DNA of 64,000 nucleotides from Vreelandella nigrificans (GTDB lineage Bacteria > Pseudomonadota > Gammaproteobacteria > Pseudomonadales > Halomonadaceae). Below, one piece after another: positions 47,358 through 55,763 of the stretch (position 1 is its first letter; the number at the start of each line of letters is the position of its first letter). The stretch lies in assembly GCF_002374315.1 (NCBI RefSeq), contig NZ_NWUX01000013.1:1-64000 (forward strand), in the 5' to 3' direction. The position numbers and the translations under genes were made by a program. Under the pieces are notes generated by a model. The model did not search any database. It saw only the letters and a program-made list of their open reading frames with translations, and was not told the DNA's origin.

Positions 47358-47432
47358 AGACTGCGACAGTCTGCCGAATTGACCTACCCCATGCCAATAG
47401 GCATATTCATTGCCAAATGGCCGGTTGGCAAT
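47358..47432 (+). promoter_or_regulatory. Three inverted repeats upstream of the L,D-transpeptidase
   Basis: Within the 497-bp gap 46965-47461 three perfect short inverted repeats lie in a row: AGACTG/CAGTCT at 47358-47372 (3-nt centre), ATGCC/GGCAT at 47391-47404 (4-nt loop) and ATTGCCAA/TTGGCAAT at 47409-47432 (8-nt loop). The last ends 29 bp before the ATG. They could form a structured 5' leader or operators. The rest of the gap (46965-47357) shows nothing else that I can support. Confidence 0.45.
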
Positions 47433-47461
47433 GCCGTAAGGCCGCATAAAAAGGAGAACCC

Positions 47462-48421
47462 ATGACGAAAATGACGCGATACCAGCCTTTCCAGCGCATC
47501 AAGCAGCTATGTGTCACTAGCATTGCGTTAGGTGCTTGGCTCCTAGCGAGCACTACTGCGGCTAATGATGATAGCTCACCCAAAGGCCATTTTACGCTGC
47601 CTGAAGAGGGCAATATGGTTGGCCAAGTGTATACAGTGACCGCTGGCAATGAGGATACTCTGCTTGATATTGCTAGGGCGCATAATGTTGGCTACGAAGA
47701 AATACGTATGGCGAACCCCGATGTAAGCATCTGGATACCCGGTGAAGGCACGGAAGTCACCATTCCAGGTCAGTTCATCTTACCTGATGAGCCACGTACC
47801 GGTATTGTGATCAACGTGGCAGAGTTGCGGCTCTATTACTACCCAAAAGTGAGCGATGGCGAAGCGCCTAGGGTAGAAACCTATCCCATTGGAATTGGCA
47901 GTGATGCTTACAATACGCCGTTAGGCATTACCAAAACCACTATGCGTCTTGAAAATCCGGCATGGTATCCACCGGCTTCTATCCGTCGTGAAGCTGCCGA
48001 GCGGGGTGATCCGCCGCCTGCGGTTGTACCGCCAGGTCCAGATAACCCACTAGGTCAGTACGCTATTTTGTTGGACATACCAGGATATTTGATTCATGGC
48101 ACAAATCAGCCAGATGGTATTGGTATGCGTGCTAGCCGCGGCTGTATCCGTATGCATTCTGAGGATATCGAATCAGTATTTTGGCGTGTGCCAGTGGGAA
48201 CGCAGGTCAACATTATCGACGCACCCATAAAGGTAGGCTGGGGGGCAAGTGGCGATGCTTATGTGCAAGCTTTTACGGCCACCGACGAGAAAGCATTTGG
48301 TATGGAAACACTGTTAAATGTCGTCAGCTTGCTTGAGGAGCATAAGGAGGCAGGTGTCGACTATGAGCAGGTGCGCAACGTACTAGAGGAGGCCAATGGT
48401 CAGATTGTACCGCTAAGTTGA
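47462..48421 (+). CDS. Exported L,D-transpeptidase (YkuD domain)
   Basis: A 319-residue periplasmic enzyme with a signal peptide (residues 1-34). A LysM-like segment (YTVTAGNEDTLLDIARAHN) precedes the YkuD domain starting at GIVINVAELRLYYYP. The catalytic motif is complete: HGTN, then SRGCIRMHSEDIE with the nucleophilic Cys. It makes 3-3 crosslinks in peptidoglycan or attaches Braun-type lipoprotein, as ErfK/YbiS do. AAGGAGAA lies before the ATG. Confidence 0.93.
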   Translation: MTKMTRYQPFQRIKQLCVTSIALGAWLLASTTAANDDSSPKGHFTLPEEGNMVGQVYTVTAGNEDTLLDIARAHNVGYEEIRMANPDVSIWIPGEGTEVTIPGQFILPDEPRTGIVINVAELRLYYYPKVSDGEAPRVETYPIGIGSDAYNTPLGITKTTMRLENPAWYPPASIRREAAERGDPPPAVVPPGPDNPLGQYAILLDIPGYLIHGTNQPDGIGMRASRGCIRMHSEDIESVFWRVPVGTQVNIIDAPIKVGWGASGDAYVQAFTATDEKAFGMETLLNVVSLLEEHKEAGVDYEQVRNVLEEANGQIVPLS

Positions 48422-48486
48422 TCAGACATACTGTACTGAGTTGGCTATTTAGTTAGTTTATTTGAGCTGGTTTATTTGTAATTAGT

Positions 48487-49197
48487 TTATTCGTCAGCAG
48501 TGAGGGGTGGAACCAGTTCCAGCGCCACTGCTTGACGCACTAGTTCTGCCAAGTTGGCGGCACCCATGGCTTTCATAGCTCGCAGCCGATATACCTCGAC
48601 AGTTTTGCCGCTAATCTGCATATGCTTCGCAATTTCCTTACTGGTCATCCCTTCGGCCACGTGGGCGACAATGCGCTGCTCTTTTGGGCGCAGTGCTTGG
48701 TAGCGTTCTTGTAACATTATGCGCTGCTCACGTGATTGGCGGTGTAGAGCAGCACTGCCAAGCGCCTGCTGTACTACGTCGATAAGTTGCTGGTGATTAA
48801 ACGGTTTTTCGATAAAATCAAAAGCGCCATTTTTCAAGGCAGCTACTGCCATGGGCACATCGCCGTGCCCTGTCATCATAATTATCGGAAGGGCTGCGTG
48901 CTGGTCAACCAACTGCTGCTGCACTTGTAGGCCGCTCATTCCTGGCATGCGTACATCCAACAGTAGCGCACCATATTCGCTGCTATTTGTGGATAGAAAC
49001 AACTCGCCGTTGCCAAACGAGTGGGTAGCGAGGCCCACCGATTCTAATAGCCAGACGAGTGATTCCCGAAGTGCCTGGTCGTCATCGACAACGGCAATGG
49101 GAAGAGAAGGGGAGGTGGTTGAGATAGCTGTTGAGGTAGCGGTTGAGCTAGTAGTTGAAATAGAAGCAGCAGCCGGTTTAGTAATATTGCTAGGCAC
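48487..49197 (-). CDS. FixJ-like response regulator
   Basis: A 236-residue regulator. A Ser/Thr-rich N-terminal tail of ~32 residues precedes the receiver domain (PIAVVDDDQ; phosphorylation Asp in LLLDVRMPGMSG; switch Lys in FIEKPF), and the LuxR-type HTH follows (EGMTSKEIAKHMQISGKTVEVYR). The start is GTG with AAGGA upstream. It lies 27 bp after the histidine kinase on the same strand. The target genes are unknown. Confidence 0.93.
   Translation of the reverse strand: MPSNITKPAAASISTTSSTATSTAISTTSPSLPIAVVDDDQALRESLVWLLESVGLATHSFGNGELFLSTNSSEYGALLLDVRMPGMSGLQVQQQLVDQHAALPIIMMTGHGDVPMAVAALKNGAFDFIEKPFNHQQLIDVVQQALGSAALHRQSREQRIMLQERYQALRPKEQRIVAHVAEGMTSKEIAKHMQISGKTVEVYRLRAMKAMGAANLAELVRQAVALELVPPLTADE
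49118..49165 (-). repeat. Degenerate 12-bp repeat coding a Ser/Thr tail
   Basis: Four imperfect copies of a 12-bp unit (plus-strand GTTGAGRTAGCN type) at 49118-49129, 49130-49141, 49142-49153 and 49154-49165. They code for the Ser-Thr-rich tetrapeptides in the N-terminal tail of the response regulator and are in frame. Confidence 0.7.
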
Positions 49198-49224
49198 GGA
49201 TGAATCCTTAAAATAAGTAGAGGG

Positions 49225-50796
49225 TCAAGTCCCTGCTGGAGCATATGGGTCACTACCTCGAGAAGCCTCGGCGCGTAAGATAATATCAAAGGACGCGCCG
49301 CTGAATGTGCCTTTTGGATTCAGAGTGAGCGCTCCGCCCATACTCTCCATTAGTGAGTGGCTGATGGCTAGTCCCATCCCTAAGCCCTCATCTCGAGTCG
49401 TAAAAAAAGCATCGAAAATGATATTTCGATGTTCAGGGGGGATGCCAGGGCCTTGATCTTCTACCGTTAGTGTCACTTGACGGCTATTGCTCTTATGGGC
49501 ATGGAGCACTACTTGGTTTGCTCCAGGGTACTCTCGACTGGCTGTCAGTGCATTGAGGAGCAGGTTGACGATAACCTGCTCAAGGGCAATAGGGTCGGCG
49601 TAAATACGCGGTAGTCCATGAGGCAGCTGCTGAAGTAGCTGTATAGCCGCCTGTTTATATTGCCAGTCACATAGTTGGCAAGCCGCTATTACCACATCAT
49701 CTAGCGCAATAGGGCGCACGCGGTGGCTGCGCTTGCGAACAAAGCTGCGCATATGACGTAGTCGCTGAGCTAGACGCTGCACCTGCTCATTAATACGTGA
49801 TAACGGCAGCTGTAACGCCTTGGCAGGCAACTCTGGGGTTTGCTGGCACATGAAAAGTGCCCCACTGGTATAGTTAGCAATGGCGCCTAGGGGCTGGTTT
49901 ATTTCGTGGGCAATGTTAGAAGCTAGCTCACCTGCAGCTGCTAGGCGGTTAGCATGAGCGATTTGTTCCTGGTGGCGCCGTGCCTGTGCTTCGGCTGCTT
50001 TACGTGCACTAATATCACGGTTGATTAGCGCAAAGTGCCCTGGCTCTGCTCCTCGGCTACGGTGGGCAAGCACCACGCTTAACACGGGGACTGAGGCGCT
50101 TGAGCCACGCATTTCCAGTTCGCCGCTCCAAGAGCCATAGCGCTCTACTGCGGGGAAAACCACGTCCTTGAGTAGAGTAAGAGAGCTCGCTTGATATAAG
50201 CGGTTGAGTGCTACCTGCATAGCATCTTTAGGTAATGAGAAGCAGCGGCGGGCGGCCTCATTCGCGCTAAATACGTGCTGATTGGGGCCTAAAAAAAGCA
50301 CGTAATCCGTGGTGGATTCCACAACCTGTGCCAACCTCTCCCGGGTTGCCTCGGCATGAATACGTCGTCCGACATCCCGTGAAACGCATAAAATATCGAT
50401 TAGTTCACCCGTGGAAGCATCCCGGCGCGTTCGGCTGGTAGTTTCAAACCATACGTAATGGCCTGCTTTGGCACGAAACCTATACGTCTGCTGATAGAAA
50501 CCGTCGTTATAGTAGACCTGGGGAGACTTGTTTAACAGGTCGTTTAAATCGGCAGGATGAAAGAGCTGATACGCGGAAACGCCTATCAACTCGTCAGGCT
50601 CGTAGCCCAATAAGTCTCGTGCCGCTTGAGAGGCGTATAAGAAGGTACCATCACGGGCGTGACGGGAAATTAAATCCGTCGTGCTTTCCGCTAGCCATTG
50701 GTAGTGGCGTTTTTCTTCTTCAAGTGCGGCATTCCGCGCGGTGAGCATGGCAATCTTAGCGCGCAAGGCCGCGTTGTCATCAGCTGTCATAGTCAT
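49225..50796 (-). CDS. PAS-domain sensor histidine kinase (FixL-like)
   Basis: A 523-residue soluble kinase without membrane segments. After a short coiled coil (ALRAKIAMLTARNAALEEEK) come two PAS domains (about residues 30-150 and 155-275), then the dimerisation box ASNIAHEINQPLGAIANYT with the phospho-His, and the ATPase domain with NLLLNALTASREY and the G boxes EDQGPGIP and GLGMGLAISHSL. Cytosolic PAS domains suggest sensing redox, gas or small ligands; heme ligation cannot be judged. The start overlaps the 2OG-oxygenase stop (TAATG). Confidence 0.93.
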   Translation of the reverse strand: MTMTADDNAALRAKIAMLTARNAALEEEKRHYQWLAESTTDLISRHARDGTFLYASQAARDLLGYEPDELIGVSAYQLFHPADLNDLLNKSPQVYYNDGFYQQTYRFRAKAGHYVWFETTSRTRRDASTGELIDILCVSRDVGRRIHAEATRERLAQVVESTTDYVLFLGPNQHVFSANEAARRCFSLPKDAMQVALNRLYQASSLTLLKDVVFPAVERYGSWSGELEMRGSSASVPVLSVVLAHRSRGAEPGHFALINRDISARKAAEAQARRHQEQIAHANRLAAAGELASNIAHEINQPLGAIANYTSGALFMCQQTPELPAKALQLPLSRINEQVQRLAQRLRHMRSFVRKRSHRVRPIALDDVVIAACQLCDWQYKQAAIQLLQQLPHGLPRIYADPIALEQVIVNLLLNALTASREYPGANQVVLHAHKSNSRQVTLTVEDQGPGIPPEHRNIIFDAFFTTRDEGLGMGLAISHSLMESMGGALTLNPKGTFSGASFDIILRAEASRGSDPYAPAGT

Positions 50797-51464
50797 TAGC
50801 GCGCCGGGTCTAAGACACCACCCATCGAGGCGTTACGTCTGAACCAGCCTGCGATACTGGCACGGGGCTGCTGGGTGGGTAACACTTCGTGGGGAATAGT
50901 TTCAGATAAAAAACAGGCGAAGGTGCCTGCCTCTGGTACTACGCGTGCAACCTCCTGTTCAGGACTGTCAGGGTGGTAAATGATCATTTCGCCGCCGCCA
51001 TCGGTAGGCCAGTTAGGATTTAAGTAGCTAACGGTTGAAATAACCCGATTGGCACGACCACGAAAACTATCCAGGTGGCGTTGGTAGAAAGCACCAGATG
51101 GGTAGTGGGCAAAATGCGCTTCGTATTCAAACAGGCCCAAAAACAGCGCTTGGTTAAGGGAGTGCTGAAGCTCGCTCATCGCGTTGAGATAGCGGCGCTG
51201 TGCTTCACTCTCTCTATCCAGCCAATGGATAGCATCCCCCCGAATATCTTTGCGAAGAAGGTGCTGCTGGCCACGACCAATGCCTGCTTCACTCAGCACA
51301 TCATGTTCCGCCATATGCAGTAATTCACCATGCAGTGCGTGGCAAAGTGCAGGGTCGATAACATTTGCGCCTACATACCAGCCTTGTTCGACAAGCGCTT
51401 CTACCAACGCAGTGTGCGCAGCAGGTTCAAAAATGGGGGAGCTGTGGGCAGGTGAGGCGATCAT
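50796..51464 (-). CDS. 2-oxoglutarate/Fe(II) oxygenase, prolyl-4-hydroxylase-like
   Basis: A 222-residue oxygenase. The iron triad is His-x-Asp in YQRHLDSF and a distal His in TIPHEVLPT, and the Arg that holds 2-oxoglutarate is in RASIAGWFR. Bacterial members resemble the EGL-9/P4H branch and can hydroxylate proteins. It lies between a NUDIX hydrolase (4-bp overlap) and a PAS kinase (TAATG overlap), so it belongs to one transcript with the two-component pair. The target is unknown. Confidence 0.88.
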   Translation of the reverse strand: MIASPAHSSPIFEPAAHTALVEALVEQGWYVGANVIDPALCHALHGELLHMAEHDVLSEAGIGRGQQHLLRKDIRGDAIHWLDRESEAQRRYLNAMSELQHSLNQALFLGLFEYEAHFAHYPSGAFYQRHLDSFRGRANRVISTVSYLNPNWPTDGGGEMIIYHPDSPEQEVARVVPEAGTFACFLSETIPHEVLPTQQPRASIAGWFRRNASMGGVLDPAR

Positions 51465-52120
51465 TTGGGTGGTCTCGTAATAGGCGCGCGAGCTGACTTT
51501 GGCAGACGGCTGCTCCTTTCAGGAAAGTAGCGTAACGCTCCAGGAGGACGTTGATAGAGGTCGATAGGCATGCCAAGGCCGCTTGCGAGCAGCTCTACTA
51601 GCATCATGGCAGAAAGCCCCCAAATCACATGACCATCGATATTATAGCTGGGCACATAGTGGGCAACGCCATCTACTGTGATTACATCGGTATGGTTGCG
51701 CTTATCCGCTAAAAAGTGGCTTAAGGGAACCTCGAAAATAGCATCTATTTCAGATGGGTCTGCCACTAAGGGTAAATCCGGTGGAATGATGCCGACCCAA
51801 GGGGTAACACGGATGCCGTGAAGTGAAATTACATCGGATAACCGGCCCAGGGGTTGCACTAGCGCAGGTGCTAACGCAATCTCTTCCTCTGCTTCCCGCA
51901 GCGCAGTAGCATAAAGATCGGTGTCGCCAGCTTCACGTTTACCGCCTGGAAATGCTACTTGGCCACTGTGAGTTGTTAGGTGGCTTGCCCGACGGGTAAA
52001 CAGTAATGTTGGTGCTGGGCGCTCGACAATCGGCAGTAACACCGCCGCTTCTGGCAGCGTAACGTGGTCTAACCGTTGAGGCGTGTGCTGTTGCAGCTGT
52101 TTACGTAGAGTCTCTAACAT
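51461..52120 (-). CDS. NUDIX CoA diphosphatase (NudL-like)
   Basis: A 219-residue NUDIX hydrolase of the CoA-pyrophosphatase type. Marks are HSGQVAFPGGKREAGDTD, the NUDIX box (REAEEEI) and PYVGIIPP-like VTPWVGIIPP. It would split CoA or related nucleotides to 4'-phosphopantetheine. ATG 52120 has GGAA upstream; a longer frame to 52195 is less likely. It heads the four-gene unit with oxygenase, kinase and regulator. Confidence 0.9.
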   Translation of the reverse strand: MLETLRKQLQQHTPQRLDHVTLPEAAVLLPIVERPAPTLLFTRRASHLTTHSGQVAFPGGKREAGDTDLYATALREAEEEIALAPALVQPLGRLSDVISLHGIRVTPWVGIIPPDLPLVADPSEIDAIFEVPLSHFLADKRNHTDVITVDGVAHYVPSYNIDGHVIWGLSAMMLVELLASGLGMPIDLYQRPPGALRYFPERSSRLPKSARAPITRPPK

Positions 52121-52214
52121 AGAGGTTCCATTTGCTTTGTTCCCTTTTACCCAGCCGCGGTGATCAACGTCAAGCGTGTTGAAGCCTATTCCCACAGCCG
52201 TTAGAGAAAACGCG

Positions 52215-52790
52215 ATGAACTTTTGTAGTCAGTGCGGTGAAAAAGTCCGTTTTGCTGTTCCTGAAGGTGACGACCGCCCCCGCTACCTATGCGATAGCTG
52301 CGGTACCATTCACTACCAAAATCCGCGCATTGTGGCAGGTACTCTGCCTATCAGTGGTTCTAAAGTACTGCTGTGCAAGCGAGCGATTGCCCCACGTAAA
52401 GGTTACTGGACGCTGCCTGCTGGCTATATGGAAAATGCCGAAACCACTCAGCAGGCAGCCATGCGAGAAACCTGGGAAGAAGCCTTCGCTGAGGTCACGT
52501 TGGGGGAGCTATACACATTGATTGATCTGCCACATATCAATCAAGTGTATATGATTTTTCTAGCTGATTTGGTAGGCGGTTTTAGTGCAGGCCCAGAAAG
52601 CTTAGAGGTCGCTCTATTTGAAGAGCACGAAATCCCCTGGGACGCCTTGGCATTTCCCACCATTGAGCGCACTCTCCGTCATTATTATAGGGATCGTCAA
52701 AGCGGTGCTGGGCCTAAAGGTGCTAGCTACCCGCTACACATCAGTAAAATTACCCCCGACGACCGAGAACGCTACTTCGGCAGTGCTTAG
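52215..52790 (+). CDS. Zinc-ribbon NUDIX hydrolase
   Basis: A 191-residue protein with an N-terminal zinc ribbon (CSQC at residues 4-7 and CDSC near 28-31) and a NUDIX domain whose box GYMENAE-x7-RETWEEA is complete. Relatives are ADP-ribose or NADH-type pyrophosphatases. ATG 52215 has AGAGAA upstream; the frame from 52176 adds 13 residues without a better site. It is divergent from the CoA diphosphatase gene. Confidence 0.9.
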   Translation: MNFCSQCGEKVRFAVPEGDDRPRYLCDSCGTIHYQNPRIVAGTLPISGSKVLLCKRAIAPRKGYWTLPAGYMENAETTQQAAMRETWEEAFAEVTLGELYTLIDLPHINQVYMIFLADLVGGFSAGPESLEVALFEEHEIPWDALAFPTIERTLRHYYRDRQSGAGPKGASYPLHISKITPDDRERYFGSA

Positions 52791-52795
52791 ACGTT

Positions 52796-53107
52796 TTAAA
52801 GATCAGCAAGTTGCCAAACGTCATAGGCGACTTCCTCGTAGGGGTGGGCAAGTTTTAAGGCTGCAATGGCGCCGTGAATATGTGCTTCATCGCACAATAA
52901 CTCGACCTTGAACTCTTCCACCCTTTCTAATTTTCCGACCGAGCCGATATGCGGGTGAGCGCCTTCCATCGGGCGAAACTGCCCTGTGCCACGGGTTTGA
53001 AAGCAAACATTTTCATATGCACCGATACGCCCAGAGCCAGCTTCAAATACGGCTTGTTTGACGTTTTCGGCATCTTCTATGGGAACAAAAAAAGCAAGTT
53101 TGTACAT
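52796..53107 (-). CDS. YqfO/NIF3-like small protein
   Basis: A 103-residue protein of the YqfO family, resembling the PII-like middle domain of the NIF3 group: YKLAFFVPIEDAENVKQAVFEAGSGRIGAYENVCF, then HPYEEVAYDVW near the end. The glycine-rich segments are family marks. The function is not established. GAGGT lies eight bases upstream of the ATG. It is convergent with the NUDIX gene, with a 5-bp gap. Confidence 0.85.
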   Translation of the reverse strand: MYKLAFFVPIEDAENVKQAVFEAGSGRIGAYENVCFQTRGTGQFRPMEGAHPHIGSVGKLERVEEFKVELLCDEAHIHGAIAALKLAHPYEEVAYDVWQLADL

Positions 53108-53237
53108 ATCAATCTACCTCGTAATTAATAAACTATAGCGACAGCGGAATAATTCTATCGTATCGGATAGATAGCGGTGGGGCTTAGTGGCGGTTTTGTG
53201 CGATAACATTTCAAATGATCAGGTAGTGAGTTAGTCC

Positions 53238-54194
53238 ATGGATAAGTTCGAAGTGAAGCTTGATCAGGCGGCTAGAGCTGCCTGGATGTCGTATGTTGGC
53301 GGCATGACTCAGGATGAAATTGCCAGCCAACTAGGGGTTTCTCGGCCAGGTGTTCAGCGCCTTTTAGCGCTTGCCAGGCAAGAAGGTCTGGTAAAAGTCC
53401 ATATCGACCACCCTATCTCTACCTGTATGGCATTAGGCAGCGCACTTCGCGACTATTTTGGGTTGGCGTATTGTGATGTTGTACCCGCTGATGGCCAAAC
53501 ACCTGAAAGTGCAGCGTATTACCTAGCTGTTGCAGGGGCCGAGCGGATGGCTCGGTTAGTGGAACGCAGCGACCCATTGACCCTGTCTCTCGGCACCGGG
53601 CGCTCGGTACGGGCCGCAGTAGAAGCACTTAGCCGTATCGAGCGGCCTCAGCATCGCTTTGTGTCTCTGGTGGGGAATGTGGCAAGGGATGGCTCTGCTA
53701 ATCGCTATGACGCAGTCATGCTGCTGGCAGACAAAACAGGTGGTGAACGCTTTCTACTTCCCGCGCCTGTGGTAGCGGAGTCGTTAGTCGAGAAAGAGGC
53801 CATGCTGAAACAGCGTCTATTCAAAGCCATTGCTGATGTGGCACGAGAATCTGAAGCGGCTTTTATTGGTGTGGGGCGCATAGATCGCCAAGCCACACTC
53901 TTCCAAGACCACTTCATCAGCGAAAACGAACTAGATGAACTACTAAGCCTTGAAGCCGTTGGTGAGCTGTTGGGTTGGCCGCTGAATAGCCGTGGTGAGG
54001 TGATCGATTGCTCTATTACGCGGCGGGTGACTAGCCTGCCTCTGGAGAGGTTTGGAAAGCATCTTATGGTGGCAATAGCGGGGGGGCGCGATAAAGCGCC
54101 AGCGATTTTAGCTGCATTACGAGGTGGATGGTTAAAGGGGTTGGTCACCGATGAAATTGCAGCAAGGCAGATTGTTGAGATCATCTCTAAATAA
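53238..54194 (+). CDS. SorC/DeoR-type sugar-responsive regulator
   Basis: A 318-residue transcription factor. The helix-turn-helix is in residues ~10-45 (MTQDEIASQLGVSRPGVQRLL), followed by the sugar-isomerase-like effector domain typical of SorC (SLGTGRSVRAAVEAL, GVGRID). It precedes the polyol ABC operon by 165 bp and is its likely regulator, with a phosphorylated or free polyol or ketose as effector. TGATCA motifs occur both upstream of this gene (53216) and before the ABC genes. Confidence 0.92.
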   Translation: MDKFEVKLDQAARAAWMSYVGGMTQDEIASQLGVSRPGVQRLLALARQEGLVKVHIDHPISTCMALGSALRDYFGLAYCDVVPADGQTPESAAYYLAVAGAERMARLVERSDPLTLSLGTGRSVRAAVEALSRIERPQHRFVSLVGNVARDGSANRYDAVMLLADKTGGERFLLPAPVVAESLVEKEAMLKQRLFKAIADVARESEAAFIGVGRIDRQATLFQDHFISENELDELLSLEAVGELLGWPLNSRGEVIDCSITRRVTSLPLERFGKHLMVAIAGGRDKAPAILAALRGGWLKGLVTDEIAARQIVEIISK

Positions 54195-54247
54195 CCTGCA
54201 TACTGCGATGCAATATGCAAGTTATTGAATGAATTAGCGTAAAGTCT

Positions 54248-54272
54248 AAAGCTTGAGGCTTTGCTTTTTTTT
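54248..54272 (+). terminator. Short terminator after the SorC-type regulator
   Basis: AAAGC at 54248-54252 and GCTTT at 54258-54262 over a 5-nt loop, then a T-rich run to 54272. The stem is short but the T run is strong. Confidence 0.5.
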
Positions 54273-54301
54273 GCCTTCCGTACGATCATTTGTTCGATAG
54301 A

Positions 54302-54316
54302 TGATCAATATGATCA
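54302..54316. promoter_or_regulatory. Paired TGATCA site before the polyol operon
   Basis: Two perfect TGATCA palindromes separated by ATA at 54302-54316, with a further GATCAT-like half-site upstream near 54285. It lies 43 bp before the binding-protein ATG. A single TGATCA also stands at 53216-53221 before the regulator gene, suggesting shared control by the SorC-type protein. Confidence 0.5.
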
Positions 54317-54358
54317 AAGGCGACAATAATGCCAATATTTGCCAATGAGGAATGCTTT

Positions 54359-55681
54359 ATGCGTCTCGCCCGCCATTTTCCTGTTACTACGCTAGCGGCT
54401 GCGATTGCTGTGGTCGGAAACGCGCACGCCCAAACTGAAATCACCGTTGCAACGGTCAATAACAATGACATGGTGATTATGCAGAGTCTTACCAGCGTGT
54501 TTGAAGAAGCACATCCTGATATCACTCTCAACTGGGTGGTATTAGAAGAAAACGTGCTTCGTCAGCGTATGACCACCGATATTGCCACGAGCGGTGGTCA
54601 GTTTGATGTGATGACCATTGGCACGTACGAAGTGCCGATTTGGGCAGAACGCGGTTGGCTGGAACCGCTGGATGGCTTGCCGAATGACTATGCTGTAGTC
54701 GATTTACTGGCTTCCGTACGAGATGGCCTCAGCTTAGATGGCACGCTTCACGCACTGCCGTTCTACGCCGAAAGCTCAATGATGTATTACCGCAGAGATC
54801 TGTTTGAGCAAGCGGGTATTGAGATGCCGGAGCAGCCAACCTGGGACCAGGTACGCGATTGGGCCGAACAGCTCCATGGCTCAGAAGAGGGAGTGGCGGG
54901 CATTTGCTTGCGGGGTAAGCCAGGCTGGGGCGAAAACATGGCGTTCGTCTCTACGCTAGTTAACACCTTTGGTGGCCGATGGTTTGATGAGCAGTGGAAG
55001 CCTGAGCTCAATTCCGATGCCTGGGTAAATGCCGTTCAGTTCTACGTCGATTTGCTGGGTAACTATGGACCGCCAGGGGCAAGCTCCAACGGTTTCAATG
55101 AAAACCTCGCACTATTCTCGCGTGGTAACTGCGCGATGTGGGTAGACGCTACGTCAGCGGCTGGCAAGCTTTATGATGAGAGTGAGTCTGATGTAGCAAC
55201 TAACCTGGGCTTTGCGCCAGCACCTGTTGCTGAAACCCCTAAAGGTTCGCACTGGCTATGGTCCTGGGCGCTAGCGATTCCGGAGTCTTCCGAGCACAAA
55301 GAGGCTGCCCGTGAGTTCATTACTTGGGCAACGTCACAGGAGTATATAGAGCTTGTCGGTGAGACCAATGGCTGGACGAACGTACCGCCGGGTACCCGCG
55401 AATCTACTTATGCCAACGAACAGTATTCGGAAGCAGCGCCTTTTGCGGACTTCGTGCTTGATGCTATTCAGAAAGCAGACCCGACTGACTCGACGCTAGA
55501 ACCAAACCCTTACATTGGAGTGCAGTTTGTGGGTATTCCTGAGTTCCAATCGATTGGTACGCAAGTGGGGCAGTCTATTGCTGCTGCGTTAACAGGTAGC
55601 AGTACCGTAACGCAGGCGCTAGAAGGTGCTCAGCGTGCTACCGAACGTACTATGCAACGGGCTGGCTATATCGAACGATAA
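54359..55681 (+). CDS. smoE: Polyol ABC transporter substrate-binding protein (SmoE-type)
   Basis: A 440-residue periplasmic binding protein with a signal peptide (residues 1-25, ending AHA-QTE). It resembles the sorbitol/mannitol-binding SmoE/MtlE proteins: EITVATVNNNDMVIMQ, GTYEVPIWAERGWL and ESSMMYYRRDLFE. ATG 54359 is preceded by GAGGAA; a longer frame to 54329 is less likely. A hairpin separates it from the permease genes, as usual for this gene order. Confidence 0.92.
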   Translation: MRLARHFPVTTLAAAIAVVGNAHAQTEITVATVNNNDMVIMQSLTSVFEEAHPDITLNWVVLEENVLRQRMTTDIATSGGQFDVMTIGTYEVPIWAERGWLEPLDGLPNDYAVVDLLASVRDGLSLDGTLHALPFYAESSMMYYRRDLFEQAGIEMPEQPTWDQVRDWAEQLHGSEEGVAGICLRGKPGWGENMAFVSTLVNTFGGRWFDEQWKPELNSDAWVNAVQFYVDLLGNYGPPGASSNGFNENLALFSRGNCAMWVDATSAAGKLYDESESDVATNLGFAPAPVAETPKGSHWLWSWALAIPESSEHKEAAREFITWATSQEYIELVGETNGWTNVPPGTRESTYANEQYSEAAPFADFVLDAIQKADPTDSTLEPNPYIGVQFVGIPEFQSIGTQVGQSIAAALTGSSTVTQALEGAQRATERTMQRAGYIER

Positions 55682-55690
55682 AGCCAGCCA

Positions 55691-55723
55691 ACGCCTGCTT
55701 ATTGACAAGGCAGGCGTTTTATT
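55691..55723 (+). terminator. Attenuator-like hairpin after smoE
   Basis: ACGCCTGC at 55691-55698 and GCAGGCGT at 55710-55717 over an 11-nt loop, then TTTATT. It probably limits read-through so that binding protein exceeds permease. Confidence 0.7.
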
Positions 55724-55763
55724 AATGTTCCCTGGCAGGTCGGCTTTTTTTGCAGGTACTCCC

